From the NCBI GenBank assembly GCA_937874515.1, contig CALNBV010000272.1, positions 1 to 53,808 on the forward strand: a DNA stretch of 53,808 nt, given 5' to 3'. Each line of letters opens with the position of its first letter. The stretch's first letter is position 1. The translations under genes and the position numbers were made by a program. The DNA is from an uncultured Paenibacillaceae bacterium (GTDB taxonomy: Bacteria > Bacillota > Bacilli > Aneurinibacillales > Aneurinibacillaceae). The notes under the pieces are model-generated. The model was given only the letters and a program-made list of their open reading frames with translations. It searched no databases and was not told the DNA's origin. Below, one piece after another: positions 1-8,749 of this stretch.

Positions 1-48
1 AAGTTTAAACCAAAACAAACGTTCTGTCCAAAGAAAACTTTTCACCAT

Positions 49-546
49 TCATCTCATCACTAAAGTAACGAGTGTTCTGGCGAATTTCATATAGGGTAGA
101 AAAATTGAAAGTATGATGAAAGGTGCCATGGAGATTACTATGTATCTTGTTTTAGAAATCTCCTCTTCTGTATAAACATATCCACCAAAGAATGTTAATC
201 CTATGAATGTCTTCTTTGACTTCATGAAATTTGGGATAAAAAGTAGATGAATTAGTTCGTGGATGACAAGTGTTAATAAAATCCCAATCAGTGCATCGAA
301 GCGGATTGTTATCGCGAATGATCCTGCAGTAAAACCAAACTCACTAAAAGTAATATCAGAGAAAATATGAATTACTCCTAGTGAAATCAATGTATTTATA
401 ACCATTAGCGGAATGGACGCTAAAATAGTAATAAGCAGCGTTTTAGGTTCTTTTAATTGTATCCAACCATTTTGGATTAAATCAAAATGTGTCTTCTCAT
501 CAGTTTTGGGAAACTTATGAATGACCTTAATCCAACTCACCCCCAT
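49..546 (-). CDS. DUF3267-type membrane zinc metalloprotease-like protein
   Basis: The product is a membrane protein of about 165 residues with roughly four hydrophobic segments and a zincin-like HELIH motif (HExxH) inside the third. This combination is typical of the DUF3267 family, which resembles site-2-protease-like membrane peptidases. Family function is unknown. I chose the ATG at 546 because an AGGTG ribosome binding site lies nine bases upstream; a GTG start at 558 would sit inside that site. The next gene upstream on the same strand is the broken DinB gene. The substrate cannot be deduced. Confidence 0.72.
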   Translation of the reverse strand: MGVSWIKVIHKFPKTDEKTHFDLIQNGWIQLKEPKTLLITILASIPLMVINTLISLGVIHIFSDITFSEFGFTAGSFAITIRFDALIGILLTLVIHELIHLLFIPNFMKSKKTFIGLTFFGGYVYTEEEISKTRYIVISMAPFIILSIFLPYMKFARTLVTLVMR

Positions 547-582
547 AATGAACTTCACCTATAAGACTAGCAATTATTTGTC

Positions 583-1082
583 TTATTCTGGTGCTTCCAT
601 TCCTAGATTTGCCCATTCTTCTTTCGCAGGTCCAATGAGTCCGCGAACTTTCAAGCCGGCCTGGCGCATAAGAATGGTGAGTTGACCACGATGGTGATTT
701 TGATGTTGTAGTAAAACTAATAAAGCAATCCCATTTGGTAATTCGTGTCCAAAAAAGTCATTCAATTTTTTAAGAGTTTCGTCTGTCCATGATTTTTTTA
801 CCTCATCAATAAATGCACGACTTACCTTCTGAAATTGCTCCCCAATTTCTTTAACTGAAGTAGTACAGGTGCATCTTGGGATGGTGTGGCAAAATCCAAC
901 CCTGTCTTGGACATCATGACATGAATGGATGTTACCATGTGCCATGCAATTCTCCCTAAAGTCCTACCCTGAGGGGTCACTTCCTGGGAAAGGGAATCAT
1001 CAGTCAGGGAATCTAGCAAAGAAAGGGTTGCCTCTTCATACGGTTTCCACACTCTCACAAAATCCTTAATCTTTCGAAACAT
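583..1082 (-). pseudogene. DinB-family protein, frameshifted
   Basis: Two overlapping reading frames together give one DinB-superfamily protein of about 160 residues. The first half (starting at 1082) has the amphipathic N-terminal helix and the histidine in IAWHM. The second half contains the signature HQNHHRGQL, where the DinB metal-binding histidines lie. The frame changes around 850-875: the first frame reads QDAPVLLQ where the second reads TSVKEIGEQ, so a gain or loss of one or two bases has happened there. DinB proteins are four-helix metal-binding proteins, some acting as thiol transferases. Either the gene is dead or the assembly has an indel. Confidence 0.75.
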
Positions 1083-1233
1083 AAAAAATCCCCTCCCATA
1101 TCAAAAATTGAATAGATAACTTATATAGATGGTACCATAATTTGGATATTGATGATATTTAAACATTTTTCTCTTACGTTAGAAAATAAAACAACATTTG
1201 TATGATATATTTATAAATTATCATTCAAATAAG

Positions 1234-1262
1234 TTGACGTCTGGCAAACAGCAGAGTATTAT
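1234..1262 (+). promoter_or_regulatory. SigA-type promoter of the HTH/DUF2087 gene
   Basis: TTGACG (1234-1239) and TATTAT (1257-1262) are separated by 17 bases and lie about 70 bases upstream of the start at 1335. The 250 bases between 1083 and 1334 are AT-rich and otherwise hold no gene. An inverted TATGTTTA...TAAACATA pair lies between the promoter and the start and could be an operator. Confidence 0.6.
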
Positions 1263-1334
1263 GTTTATGTAATTAACAAACAAAAATCATTATTGTTTAT
1301 TATTTGGTAAACATAGATTGGAAGTGCAAATAAT

Positions 1335-2090
1335 ATGGAATTATCCGATCTTTTTTGGAATGCATCATTAGATGAATTAAAACGGGGATATATTCAAAAA
1401 AAAGACATCTACATCTGCCTCCTATGCGGTGAGGAATATGAAAAAGGAATCGTTTATCCCCACGAAAGCCTATTTTACGAAGCAGAACGGTATATGGGTC
1501 TCCATATTGAACAAACCCATGGATCTGTATTTGAATACTTGATTGGATTAGATAAGAAACTGACTGGCCTCACCGACCACCAAAACAATCTCCTCCGTCT
1601 TTTTTACCAGGGGAAAAGTGATACTGAAGTGCAAAAGGAATTAGGTATTGGTAGTGCTTCTACCATTCGACATCATCGTTTTACTTTAAAAGAAAAGGAA
1701 CGGCAAGCAAGAACTTTTTTGGCCATGATGGAATTGTTGAAGGAGAAAGACCAGCACGCCCCTTCCTTCATCCCGGTTCATAAAACGGCCACCATGGTAG
1801 ATGACCGCTACAACATTACCCAGGATGAACAAAGAAAGATTGTGGAGAAATTTTTTCCCGAAGGGCCAACAGGTCCCTTAACGAAGTTTCCTTTAAAACA
1901 AAAGGAAAAGCTTATCGTCCTGCGTGAAATTATAAAACACATTGAAAGTGAACGAGTTTATACAGAAAAAGAATTAAATGAAATTCTGCAAGTAATTTAT
2001 GGGGATTATGTAATGATTCGAAGGTATCTGATTGAATATGGACTTTTAGACCGCAAACCTGATGGAAGCGAATATTGGGTGATGAAATAA
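1335..2090 (+). CDS. HTH regulator with C-terminal DUF2087 domain
   Basis: This 251-residue protein has three recognisable parts. Residues 27-60 contain a CxxC pair followed by two histidines (CLLCGEEY...HIEQTHG), which looks like a zinc site. Residues about 75-125 form a LuxR-like helix-turn-helix, with LTDHQNNLLRLF and an SASTIRHHR recognition-helix-like stretch. The C-terminal 80 residues match the DUF2087 pattern (FFPEGPTGPLTKFPLKQKEK, then the closing EYWV). Proteins of this type are annotated as transcriptional regulators; the ligand is unknown. The end overlaps the upstream region of the MATE gene, whose start lies three bases after this stop, so the two are probably one operon. Confidence 0.75.
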   Translation: MELSDLFWNASLDELKRGYIQKKDIYICLLCGEEYEKGIVYPHESLFYEAERYMGLHIEQTHGSVFEYLIGLDKKLTGLTDHQNNLLRLFYQGKSDTEVQKELGIGSASTIRHHRFTLKEKERQARTFLAMMELLKEKDQHAPSFIPVHKTATMVDDRYNITQDEQRKIVEKFFPEGPTGPLTKFPLKQKEKLIVLREIIKHIESERVYTEKELNEILQVIYGDYVMIRRYLIEYGLLDRKPDGSEYWVMK

Positions 2091-2092
2091 AC

Positions 2093-3493
2093 ATGAATAC
2101 GTTAAAAAAATCGATGATTGCTTTTCTTATTCCTGTGATTTTTGCAAGTGTTATTCAATCATTAGGCCAGGTCATCGGAATCATTGTTGTTGGCCAAACC
2201 CTTGGTGATGATGCACTTGCTGCCATTTCTGCTTTTTTTCCCTTATTCTTTTTCCTGATCTCTTTTGCCATCGGCATTGGCTCAGGCAGTTCGATCCTTA
2301 TAGGGCAATCTTATGGAGGGGGAAATCTTCCCCAAATGAAAGAAGTGACTGGGGTTACCCTTGCTTTTACTATTGTACTTTCAGTAATCGCAGCACTTGT
2401 TGGAGGGATTTTCACAGAGGAGATTCTAGTTTGGATGGGGACACCTGACAACATTCTTTATGCAAGTACTCTTTATGCCCGGATTTTATTTGTGACCTTA
2501 CCCATTACCTTTCTATATTTGGTATATACCACCTTTTTGCGTGGAGTAGGAGATTCTAAAACACCTTTTTACTTTTTGGTACTCAATGTTATTCTAAATG
2601 TTATACTGCTTCCCCTTCTTATGTTTGGTTGGCTGGGTTTACCTGAATTCGGTTTATATGGGGCAGCCTATGCTGCAGTTCTATCCAACCTTTTCACCCT
2701 TATTCTGTTCATAGGGTACTTGCACAAAACAAACCATGTTCTCAAGTTAGACCTGATTGTTCTAAAACATTTTAAATTTAAGGGTTCGATTCTGAAAAAC
2801 TTGTTGCGTCTAGCTATTCCAACGAGTATCGGCATGGTAGCAATGGCGATGTCAGAAATCGCCGTGATTACTTTCGTCAATGAGTACGGTTCGAAAGCAA
2901 CCGCTGCCTATGGTATCGTCAATCAAATCGCCAGTTATGTACAAATCCCTGCCATAAGCATATCTATTGCCATATCCGTATTTGTAGCACAATCCATTGG
3001 TTCAGGAAAACAATCAAATATAAGGGAAATCACAAAATTTGGATTAACCTTGAATTATCTTTTTGGCGGAGTATTGATTGTCCTTGCTTGCCTGCTTTCA
3101 AATCCCCTTTTACAAATATTTTTAAATGATACTGAGACCATAGAAATTGCACAGAATCTCATACTTATCTCATTTTGGAGTTATGTTATTTTGGGGCATA
3201 CCATGGCCATATCTGCAACAATGAGAGCTTCCGGTACAGTACTGTGGCCGACTATTTTTACAATTTCAAGCATTTGGATGATACAGGTACCTGCAGCATT
3301 TTTCTTATCACAGTATACAACCCTCGGGATTCAGGGAATTTGGTTAGCTTATCCCATTGCCTTCCTAACCAATCTTATTGTTCAGTTTGTTTATTATCAA
3401 TTGGCATGGAAAAAGAAGAATCTCAAAGCACTTTTAGTAGTTGAAAGGAGCCAATCACATGGACCGAAAAAAGGAATTGAAACAACAATATAA
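2093..3493 (+). CDS. MATE family efflux transporter
   Basis: A polytopic membrane protein of 466 residues with twelve predicted hydrophobic segments and two related halves, as in multidrug and toxin extrusion proteins. Recognisable family features include the N-terminal FASVIQSLGQVIGIIVVGQTLG stretch and GIGSGSSILIGQSYG early in the first half, and TTFLRGVGDSKTPF. MATE proteins export cationic compounds using Na+ or H+ gradients. I chose the ATG at 2093, directly after the regulator's stop, rather than an in-frame TTG at 2075 inside the previous gene. The regulator upstream may control it. Substrate unknown. Confidence 0.9.
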   Translation: MNTLKKSMIAFLIPVIFASVIQSLGQVIGIIVVGQTLGDDALAAISAFFPLFFFLISFAIGIGSGSSILIGQSYGGGNLPQMKEVTGVTLAFTIVLSVIAALVGGIFTEEILVWMGTPDNILYASTLYARILFVTLPITFLYLVYTTFLRGVGDSKTPFYFLVLNVILNVILLPLLMFGWLGLPEFGLYGAAYAAVLSNLFTLILFIGYLHKTNHVLKLDLIVLKHFKFKGSILKNLLRLAIPTSIGMVAMAMSEIAVITFVNEYGSKATAAYGIVNQIASYVQIPAISISIAISVFVAQSIGSGKQSNIREITKFGLTLNYLFGGVLIVLACLLSNPLLQIFLNDTETIEIAQNLILISFWSYVILGHTMAISATMRASGTVLWPTIFTISSIWMIQVPAAFFLSQYTTLGIQGIWLAYPIAFLTNLIVQFVYYQLAWKKKNLKALLVVERSQSHGPKKGIETTI

Positions 3494-3809
3494 AGAAACC
3501 AAAATTCAAGCCGGAGTTTACCAGATAAAAAACACGAAAAATAATAAAGTATTTATCGAGAGCACCAATAATCTAAAGACGATCAACGGCAGGCAGTTCA
3601 TGTTAAAAATGGGGGGACACCCAAACAAAGCCCTTCAAGAAGAATTGAATTCTTTTGGAGAAGATGCCTTTGTGATTGAGGTGTTAGAAACCCTGAAAGA
3701 AAAACCAGAAGGGTATTATAGCGTGAAAGATGAATTGAAAAAATTAGAAGAAAAGTGGATGGATCAACTACAACCCTACGGAGAACGGGGATACCATCGG
3801 AAAAAGTAA
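3459..3809 (+). CDS. Small GIY-YIG nuclease family protein
   Basis: The protein has 116 residues. It carries the GIY-YIG fold hallmarks in relaxed form: AGVYQIKNTKNNKVFIEST at the start (GVY...VFI replacing the two tripeptides) and a helix with NKALQEEL. Bacilli commonly encode such stand-alone short versions; their role is unknown and several lack clear nuclease residues. The ATG at 3459 follows an AAAGGAG site at 3444-3450, and the gene start overlaps the end of the MATE gene in another frame, suggesting translational coupling. A strong terminator follows. Confidence 0.75.
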   Translation: MDRKKELKQQYKETKIQAGVYQIKNTKNNKVFIESTNNLKTINGRQFMLKMGGHPNKALQEELNSFGEDAFVIEVLETLKEKPEGYYSVKDELKKLEEKWMDQLQPYGERGYHRKK

Positions 3810-3811
3810 AG

Positions 3812-3848
3812 AAACCACACTAGGAGTGATTCTCCTAGTGTGGTTTTG
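3812..3848 (+). terminator. Rho-independent terminator after the MATE/GIY-YIG operon
   Basis: AAACCACACTAGGAG pairs perfectly with CTCCTAGTGTGGTTT around a short loop, followed by TTGTTT. It sits three bases after the GIY-YIG stop and can also serve the convergent ssuD gene. Confidence 0.85.
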
Positions 3849-3865
3849 TTTCAAATGACATATAT

Positions 3866-5011
3866 CTAGCGTCCTGCTTTCACTTCGCTTGCCACTAAAT
3901 AATTCGCAACGATTTCACCATTAGGTCGCAAATAAGACCGTTCTTCTTCTTTTTCTTCCTGATTTAAAGGTAGAAGTGGGAACAACAATTCTGCTACCCG
4001 ATAAGCCTCTTCCAAATGGGGATACCCGGATAATACAAAGGTTTCAATGCCTAAATCGGCATATTCCTGTATTCTTGCAGCGACAGTTTCAGGATCCCCG
4101 ACAAGAGCTGTCCCTGCTCCTCCACGAACAAGACCAACACCTGCCCACAAATTCGGACTTATTTCTAGTGAAGCACGATCCCCTTGAATTAATTGGGACA
4201 TTCTTTTTTGCCCCTCAGAATCATAACGAGCAAACACTTCCTGAGCAGCATCAATTAGGTCATCATCCACATGCTGAATTAATTCCTCAGCGGCTTGCCA
4301 GGCTTCTTCTTCTGTTTTACGCACGATGACATGAAGACGAATACCAAACTTAAGGGTTCTCCCTTCTGCTGCGGCTTGTTTCCGTACACGTTCAATTTTT
4401 TCTTTCACCTGTTCCGGTGGTTCCCCCCAGGTGAGATACACATCCACATGTTTTGCCGCCACCTCAATACCAGCGTCAGAAGAGCCACCAAAGTATAAGG
4501 GAGGATATGGTTGTTGTTTCGGCGGATAAAGCACCTTAGCACCTTCAGTACGTAAGTATTCCCCTTCAAAATCCACTTGATCTCCTTGTAAGGTCTGACG
4601 CCAAATGGAAAGGAACTCATCCGTTAAGGCATAGCGGGCATCATGATCCAGGAAAAAACCGTCTCCTGCTAATTCTACAGGATCTCCCCCAGAAACGATG
4701 TTAATCAAAAGTCTTCCCTTAGAAAAACGGTCAAAAGTAGCGGTCATTCTTGCTGCCAACACTGGATTAATGAGTCCAGGACGCAAAGCAATCAAAAATT
4801 TCAATCGCTCTGTGACTGGAATTAAAGAAGAAGCAACCACCCAAGAATCTTCACAAGAAGTCCCAGTCGGTATCAACACACCGCCAAATCCTAAATCATC
4901 AGCAGCTTGTGCCACTTGTTTCACATAATTATAACTTACCGCTCTTGCCTCTTGCTCAGTACCTAAATAGTGACCATCCCCATGTGTTGGGATAAACCAA
5001 AATAGTTCCAT
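3866..5011 (-). CDS. ssuD: FMNH2-dependent alkanesulfonate monooxygenase
   Basis: The 381-residue protein is a bacterial luciferase-family TIM-barrel enzyme that releases sulfite from alkanesulfonates using FMNH2 and oxygen. It starts with the family hallmark MELFWFIPTHGDGHYLG and contains SCEDSWVVASSLIPVTERL, IALRPGLINPVLAARM, SKGRLLINIVSGGDP and PYPPLYFGGSSDAG, all typical of SsuD. The ATG at 5011 has an AAAGGA site eight bases upstream; longer starts at 5020 or 5074 are badly placed. No ssuABC transporter or ssuE reductase is adjacent. The NADPH-FMN reductase at 52231 is far away, so the source of FMNH2 is not clear. A promoter and an attenuator-like hairpin lie upstream. Confidence 0.93.
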   Translation of the reverse strand: MELFWFIPTHGDGHYLGTEQEARAVSYNYVKQVAQAADDLGFGGVLIPTGTSCEDSWVVASSLIPVTERLKFLIALRPGLINPVLAARMTATFDRFSKGRLLINIVSGGDPVELAGDGFFLDHDARYALTDEFLSIWRQTLQGDQVDFEGEYLRTEGAKVLYPPKQQPYPPLYFGGSSDAGIEVAAKHVDVYLTWGEPPEQVKEKIERVRKQAAAEGRTLKFGIRLHVIVRKTEEEAWQAAEELIQHVDDDLIDAAQEVFARYDSEGQKRMSQLIQGDRASLEISPNLWAGVGLVRGGAGTALVGDPETVAARIQEYADLGIETFVLSGYPHLEEAYRVAELLFPLLPLNQEEKEEERSYLRPNGEIVANYLVASEVKAGR

Positions 5012-5042
5012 TGCACTCATCCTTTGTATAAATTGTTTATCT

Positions 5043-5100
5043 GCTAAAATAAAAGAGGCACTTTTCCATAGCAAATGAATTAGCTATGAAAAAATGCCTC
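5043..5100 (-). terminator. Attenuator-like terminator in the ssuD leader
   Basis: On the minus-strand RNA an 18-bp stem forms with a 10-nt loop: GAGGCAUUUUUUCAUAGC pairs with GCUAUGGAAAAGUGCCUC, including two G-U pairs. It is followed by UUUUAUUUU. The two wobble pairs would be C-A mismatches in a plus-strand transcript, so the structure is meant for minus-strand RNA. It lies between the promoter at 5149-5177 and the ssuD start, where a terminator would prevent expression unless regulated. Confidence 0.7.
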
Positions 5101-5148
5101 TAGTGTTCTAGTCAGCAAATATTTAATTATTCATATCTGATTAATTGG

Positions 5149-5177
5149 ATTATAACGAAAGTTTATTAAAATGTAAA
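5149..5177 (-). promoter_or_regulatory. Strong SigA promoter of ssuD
   Basis: On the minus strand TTTACA (5177-5172) and a consensus TATAAT (5154-5149) are 17 bases apart. Transcription should begin near 5141, about 130 bases before the ssuD start, giving a leader with the hairpin at 5055-5100. Confidence 0.75.
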
Positions 5178-5287
5178 GCTTCAATCACAGACGTGAACTT
5201 TTTATGAAAAACCCTGGTTTTACCCCCAAAATTACAAATTTTGTGTTAGGGTTAAAGTAAATAGTAAAGTACCTGCTGGGGGGATTC

Positions 5288-5746
5288 ATGATGAAAGCTA
5301 AAGAAATCATGATTCGAAACGTGTACAAAGTAAAAGAAAGCGACACCGTTCGTTCCGTCATTGAAAAATTTATTGACCACCGTATTAGTGGCCTTCCTGT
5401 GGTCAATGACCGAAATGAAATTGTGGGTTATATTAGTGACGGGGATATCATGCAATATATTGGAAAGCATGAAGATCGAATCTTCGCTGGCTACTTCTAC
5501 TCTTTTATTATGCCCGGGGATGAAGAGGAGTTTGAAGAACGTGAAGAACGATTATTGCATTTAAACGTGATGGAACTTGCCAAAAAGAAAGTAATCACCG
5601 TTTCCTGGGAAGAAGAAATTGAGAAAGTGGCTGCTATTTTGGGAAAAAAACAAATCAAGAAATTACCTGTGGAACGGGATGGGGTTTTAGTTGGCATTAT
5701 CAGTCGTGGGGATATTATCAGGCAGTGTTTTAAAAATATATTGTAA
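5288..5746 (+). CDS. CBS-domain pair protein
   Basis: The 152 residues consist of two CBS motifs: one from KAKEIMIRNVYKVKESDTV to ISDGDIMQYI, and one from VMELAKKKVITVSWEEEI to IISRGDIIRQC. They are joined by an acidic linker (GDEEEFEEREER). CBS pairs bind adenine nucleotides or S-adenosylmethionine and usually act as regulatory sensors; stand-alone versions have unknown partners. A GGGGGG run lies just upstream of tandem ATG codons at 5288. The gene is monocistronic between a short upstream gap and a strong terminator. Confidence 0.88.
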   Translation: MMKAKEIMIRNVYKVKESDTVRSVIEKFIDHRISGLPVVNDRNEIVGYISDGDIMQYIGKHEDRIFAGYFYSFIMPGDEEEFEEREERLLHLNVMELAKKKVITVSWEEEIEKVAAILGKKQIKKLPVERDGVLVGIISRGDIIRQCFKNIL

Positions 5747-5750
5747 TTAA

Positions 5751-5780
5751 AAACTACCCGGCAATTGCCGGGTAGTTTTT
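5751..5780 (+). terminator. Terminator of the CBS gene
   Basis: AAACTACCCGGCAATTGCCGGGTAGTTTTT is a near-perfect hairpin with a T run, five bases after the stop. Confidence 0.9.
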
Positions 5781-5938
5781 ATTCCATGTTTAACTCCTCT
5801 AAATCTCTTCACTGGAATCCCACCCGACATACAAACAATCTTCACTACTCGTTGTAATGGATGAATTGTCCGCTGTGCCATAAATATCGGAAATCATACT
5901 CTGTATTAAAAGGGACTTGGTTTCGATCCCAACCATTA

Positions 5939-6511
5939 TTAAGACAGTCTGGGGTTTTCACGTTTATTTTTTTGTAATATGTCTATTTGATTCATTAAGT
6001 TTTCCATGCCTGAAAAGATCAAAGTAAATAAAACTGTAATAACTATTTTTCCAGTTAGTGATAAATCAATTGTATTGAAAACTTCATTTGATAAGTATGA
6101 CAGTGACAAATATAAAGCGCTAAATTCTAAAATAAATTCGGCAATCATACTAAACATGGGTTTAAATCCATATTTAATAACAGCAATCTTTAATAACATA
6201 ACGAAAATAAACATGTAAATAAAGGCAAGTATACTTACCATTAAAGAGAACAAATATAAATTCATTTTCGAATCGAATAGCACAAAAGTAGAATTGAAAG
6301 AATGAATCCATAAAATAACACCATATAGTACGATACTAGGAAAGGTAATTATGATAAAAAGAATAAAACCAAAAAGAAGTCCGAACAAGATCCTGCTAAT
6401 AAAATTTGGGCTTTTTTCTATTATTCCTTTCCATATCAACAAACCAACAGTAATTATGCCAATGGTGAGACAAATGAATAAGATAAGCAGAATAAAATCT
6501 AAACCTATCAA
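5939..6511 (-). CDS. Unknown polytopic membrane protein
   Basis: The protein of about 190 residues is almost entirely hydrophobic, with five or six predicted membrane segments and a charged C-terminal tail (NKRENPRLS). I do not recognise a family. The TTG at 6511 is preferred because GGAGG lies seven bases upstream; the ATG at 6556 has no ribosome binding site. Before the IS66 insertion the gene lay about 130 bases downstream of the secreted-protein gene now ending at 8993, on the same strand, so the two may once have been one unit. The element now separates them by 2.4 kb. Confidence 0.6.
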   Translation of the reverse strand: MIGLDFILLILFICLTIGIITVGLLIWKGIIEKSPNFISRILFGLLFGFILFIIITFPSIVLYGVILWIHSFNSTFVLFDSKMNLYLFSLMVSILAFIYMFIFVMLLKIAVIKYGFKPMFSMIAEFILEFSALYLSLSYLSNEVFNTIDLSLTGKIVITVLFTLIFSGMENLMNQIDILQKNKRENPRLS

Positions 6512-6641
6512 ATTTTCACCTCCGATTGAAGTACTTAAATATGTTTTAAGCCACATCTCGTGGAAAAATGTGGCGATTTTACACTTGTTTCATACTATAC
6601 AAAAACAATAAATAACTATGAAGTGAGACTAGTTTCAATTA

Positions 6642-6649
6642 CATTAAAC
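6642..6649. repeat. Left target-site duplication of the IS66 element
   Basis: CATTAAAC directly precedes the left inverted repeat (GTAAGCCCG) and is repeated exactly at 9026-9033. Eight base pairs is the duplication length known for the IS66 family. Confidence 0.95.
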
Positions 6650-6741
6650 GTAAGCCCGAAATAGAAAATAAGCGTACCGTGAAGGTACGCATCACAAAAA
6701 ATCGTATATCGTGATTTTTTCAAATCAGATATGCGGTTATT

Positions 6742-8319
6742 TCATATTTTTGGGCCACATTCTGCTTGGATCATTTTTGACCAAGGCATATATTGATTTA
6801 AAATTTCCGGATGTTGATAGAAATCCAAGTTCGGTAAATCTCTCAGTAACTTCAAGAGATAACGATAGAAATCCAGTCCGTTCGCTTTTGCAGTTTCTGC
6901 GATACTTAAACAGATAGCGTTTGCTTTTGCACCAGCTTCGCTGAAGGAAAAGAGCCAATTTTTGCGACCAATGACGTTCGGACGGATGGCGTTTTCGGCT
7001 GGATTATTATCCATTTCAATTCGACCATCATTCAAGAATGCCTTGAGACCATTCACTCGATTGAGCGTGTATTCAGCTGCTCTTGCGAGCGCGTTTTTAC
7101 CGAAGAATGGTGATTTTTCAACCCAGTCCAGAAACTTTTCAACGATTGGCTTTGAGTACTTTTGGCGGTTTTTTCTTCGCTTACTCGGAGACAAATGCTT
7201 AAATTTCCGTTCAAGTCGATATAACTCATCGCAATAGCTTACACCGATTTTCCCATTTTTGCTTTCTGCTTTCATCCAATAACGACGTACATGTGCCCAA
7301 CAATTTGCGAAGCTGACGCCTTTTATTTTGTCATAAGCAGAATAGCCATCACAGACAATCGTTCCGGAATAATCTTTAATGAAGCTTTCAAGAACAGATC
7401 GAGCACGTGACAATGAACTTTGAAACAGGACAATTGTTGGGCCTTGACTGGGGACACTTCGATAGACCCAATTGTAAGCGTTCGATTGTCCGGATTTGCC
7501 ATCGGATCGGTTGATAATTTGTCCATATGTCTCATCGACATGTAAAATCGATTTTGCCATCATAAAACGCTTCAATTGTCCGTAAATGGGCTTTAGCCAA
7601 TCATGCGATGCACGAATGACCCAATTGGAGAGGTTCTTATCATTTGTGTTTAATCCATAACGCTCCCATTCCTTTACCTGACGGTAAAGGGGCAAGTATT
7701 GTGAAAATTTATCATATATCACTTTGGCAAGTACGCTAGGACTAGCTATGCTACGTTGAATGGGAGGTTGTGGCGCTTTACCACGTTTAATTTGCGCTTT
7801 TTGAGATACATCGCCTTTACATATTTTACATTCATAAGCATGTTCAATGTGTTGAACTTTCTTCATCTTTGCAGGAATAAAATCTGCTTCTTCGCGTACG
7901 ATTGAACTGCCAATTTCGCTCATTTGCCCTTGGCAACAGTCACAGATCGTATTTTCCGGATGATGATGAATAGCCTCTATTTCAATATTTTCTTGCAGCG
8001 AGTCATTTCTTTTTTTCTTGCGAATTTTACGTACAACAGTATAAGAGATTAACTGTTGGCTTTGTTCTTCTGTGTGCTCAGATTCGCTAAAAGACGGATC
8101 ATCATCAAATAATGAACCTTGGCCATCTGGTACGTTATATTTAGACTTTTCGGTTTTGGAACCATACAATAGCTTAGTTAAATGGCGAACTTGTTCGGTT
8201 AAAGCTTCAATCTGTTTTGATAGATCTTTGTTTTGTTGATTTGAAAGAGCCAATTGTTCTTCAAGGAGTCGAATTAATTTCTCGTTTTGGTTTTCGTTTT
8301 TGGAAGAAGCATTAACCAT
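6742..8319 (-). CDS. tnpC: IS66 transposase TnpC
   Basis: This is the DDE transposase of the element, about 525 residues. Visible parts in order are an N-terminal coiled coil (LIRLLEEQLALSNQQNKDL), a leucine-rich HLTKLLYGSKTEK segment, a CDCCQG/CKICKG zinc-binding pair, and the catalytic core. The core includes LHVDETYGQ, IVCDGYSAYDK and the C-terminal NNPAENAIRPNVIGRKNWLFS with the glutamate. The ATG at 8319 follows a GTGGTGA site; a start at 8379 would add residues with no family likeness. No frameshift or stop interrupts it. Confidence 0.95.
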   Translation of the reverse strand: MVNASSKNENQNEKLIRLLEEQLALSNQQNKDLSKQIEALTEQVRHLTKLLYGSKTEKSKYNVPDGQGSLFDDDPSFSESEHTEEQSQQLISYTVVRKIRKKKRNDSLQENIEIEAIHHHPENTICDCCQGQMSEIGSSIVREEADFIPAKMKKVQHIEHAYECKICKGDVSQKAQIKRGKAPQPPIQRSIASPSVLAKVIYDKFSQYLPLYRQVKEWERYGLNTNDKNLSNWVIRASHDWLKPIYGQLKRFMMAKSILHVDETYGQIINRSDGKSGQSNAYNWVYRSVPSQGPTIVLFQSSLSRARSVLESFIKDYSGTIVCDGYSAYDKIKGVSFANCWAHVRRYWMKAESKNGKIGVSYCDELYRLERKFKHLSPSKRRKNRQKYSKPIVEKFLDWVEKSPFFGKNALARAAEYTLNRVNGLKAFLNDGRIEMDNNPAENAIRPNVIGRKNWLFSFSEAGAKANAICLSIAETAKANGLDFYRYLLKLLRDLPNLDFYQHPEILNQYMPWSKMIQAECGPKI

Positions 8320-8395
8320 AAAATTCACCACTTTTCGTCCGTATATAGTAGTTATAGTATACCATCGTGAACCTTCCAAGTGGAATCAAAACAAT

Positions 8396-8749
8396 TTAGA
8401 ATACACCTTTTTGAGATTTTTGAATGGCCTTGGGTTGCTGAATTGATAAACCTTCTAGTAACCAGCGAAGCTCTTGTTGAGATAGATTTCGTACTTCATT
8501 TTCATCTCTTGGCCATTGAAGTTTTCCATTATCCAATCGCTTATAAAGCATGGCGAACCCATTACCATCAAAATATAAACATTTATAGCGGTCTTTACTC
8601 CAGCCAGAAAACAGGAAAATAGAATCGTCATATGGATCAAGTTCGAAAGAATCTTGAATAAGTGTTGCTAATCCATCAATTCCTTTTCTCATATCTGTCT
8701 TACCGCAAATGATGTATATATTTTTTACACTTGTAAAATCATGTTTCAT
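8396..8749 (-). CDS. tnpB: IS66 TnpB (Orf2) accessory protein
   Basis: The 117-residue protein shows the IS66 Orf2 signature: KNIYIICGKTDMRKGIDGLA at residues 8-27 and FLFSGWSKDRYKCLYFDGNGF, followed by RLDNGKLQWPRD. It is required with TnpA and TnpC for transposition in characterised IS66 elements. Its ATG overlaps the stop of tnpA (ATGA), which indicates translational coupling. Confidence 0.95.
   Translation of the reverse strand: MKHDFTSVKNIYIICGKTDMRKGIDGLATLIQDSFELDPYDDSIFLFSGWSKDRYKCLYFDGNGFAMLYKRLDNGKLQWPRDENEVRNLSQQELRWLLEGLSIQQPKAIQKSQKGVF

Noticed and set aside
4405..4620. Open frames antisense or shifted within ssuD
   Set aside because: Shadows of the real gene with no independent start signals.
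5799..5936. Short minus-strand frame of 45 codons after the unknown membrane gene
   Set aside because: It has a protein-like composition but no ribosome binding site, and a second frame looks equally plausible, so it may be noncoding or a gene remnant.
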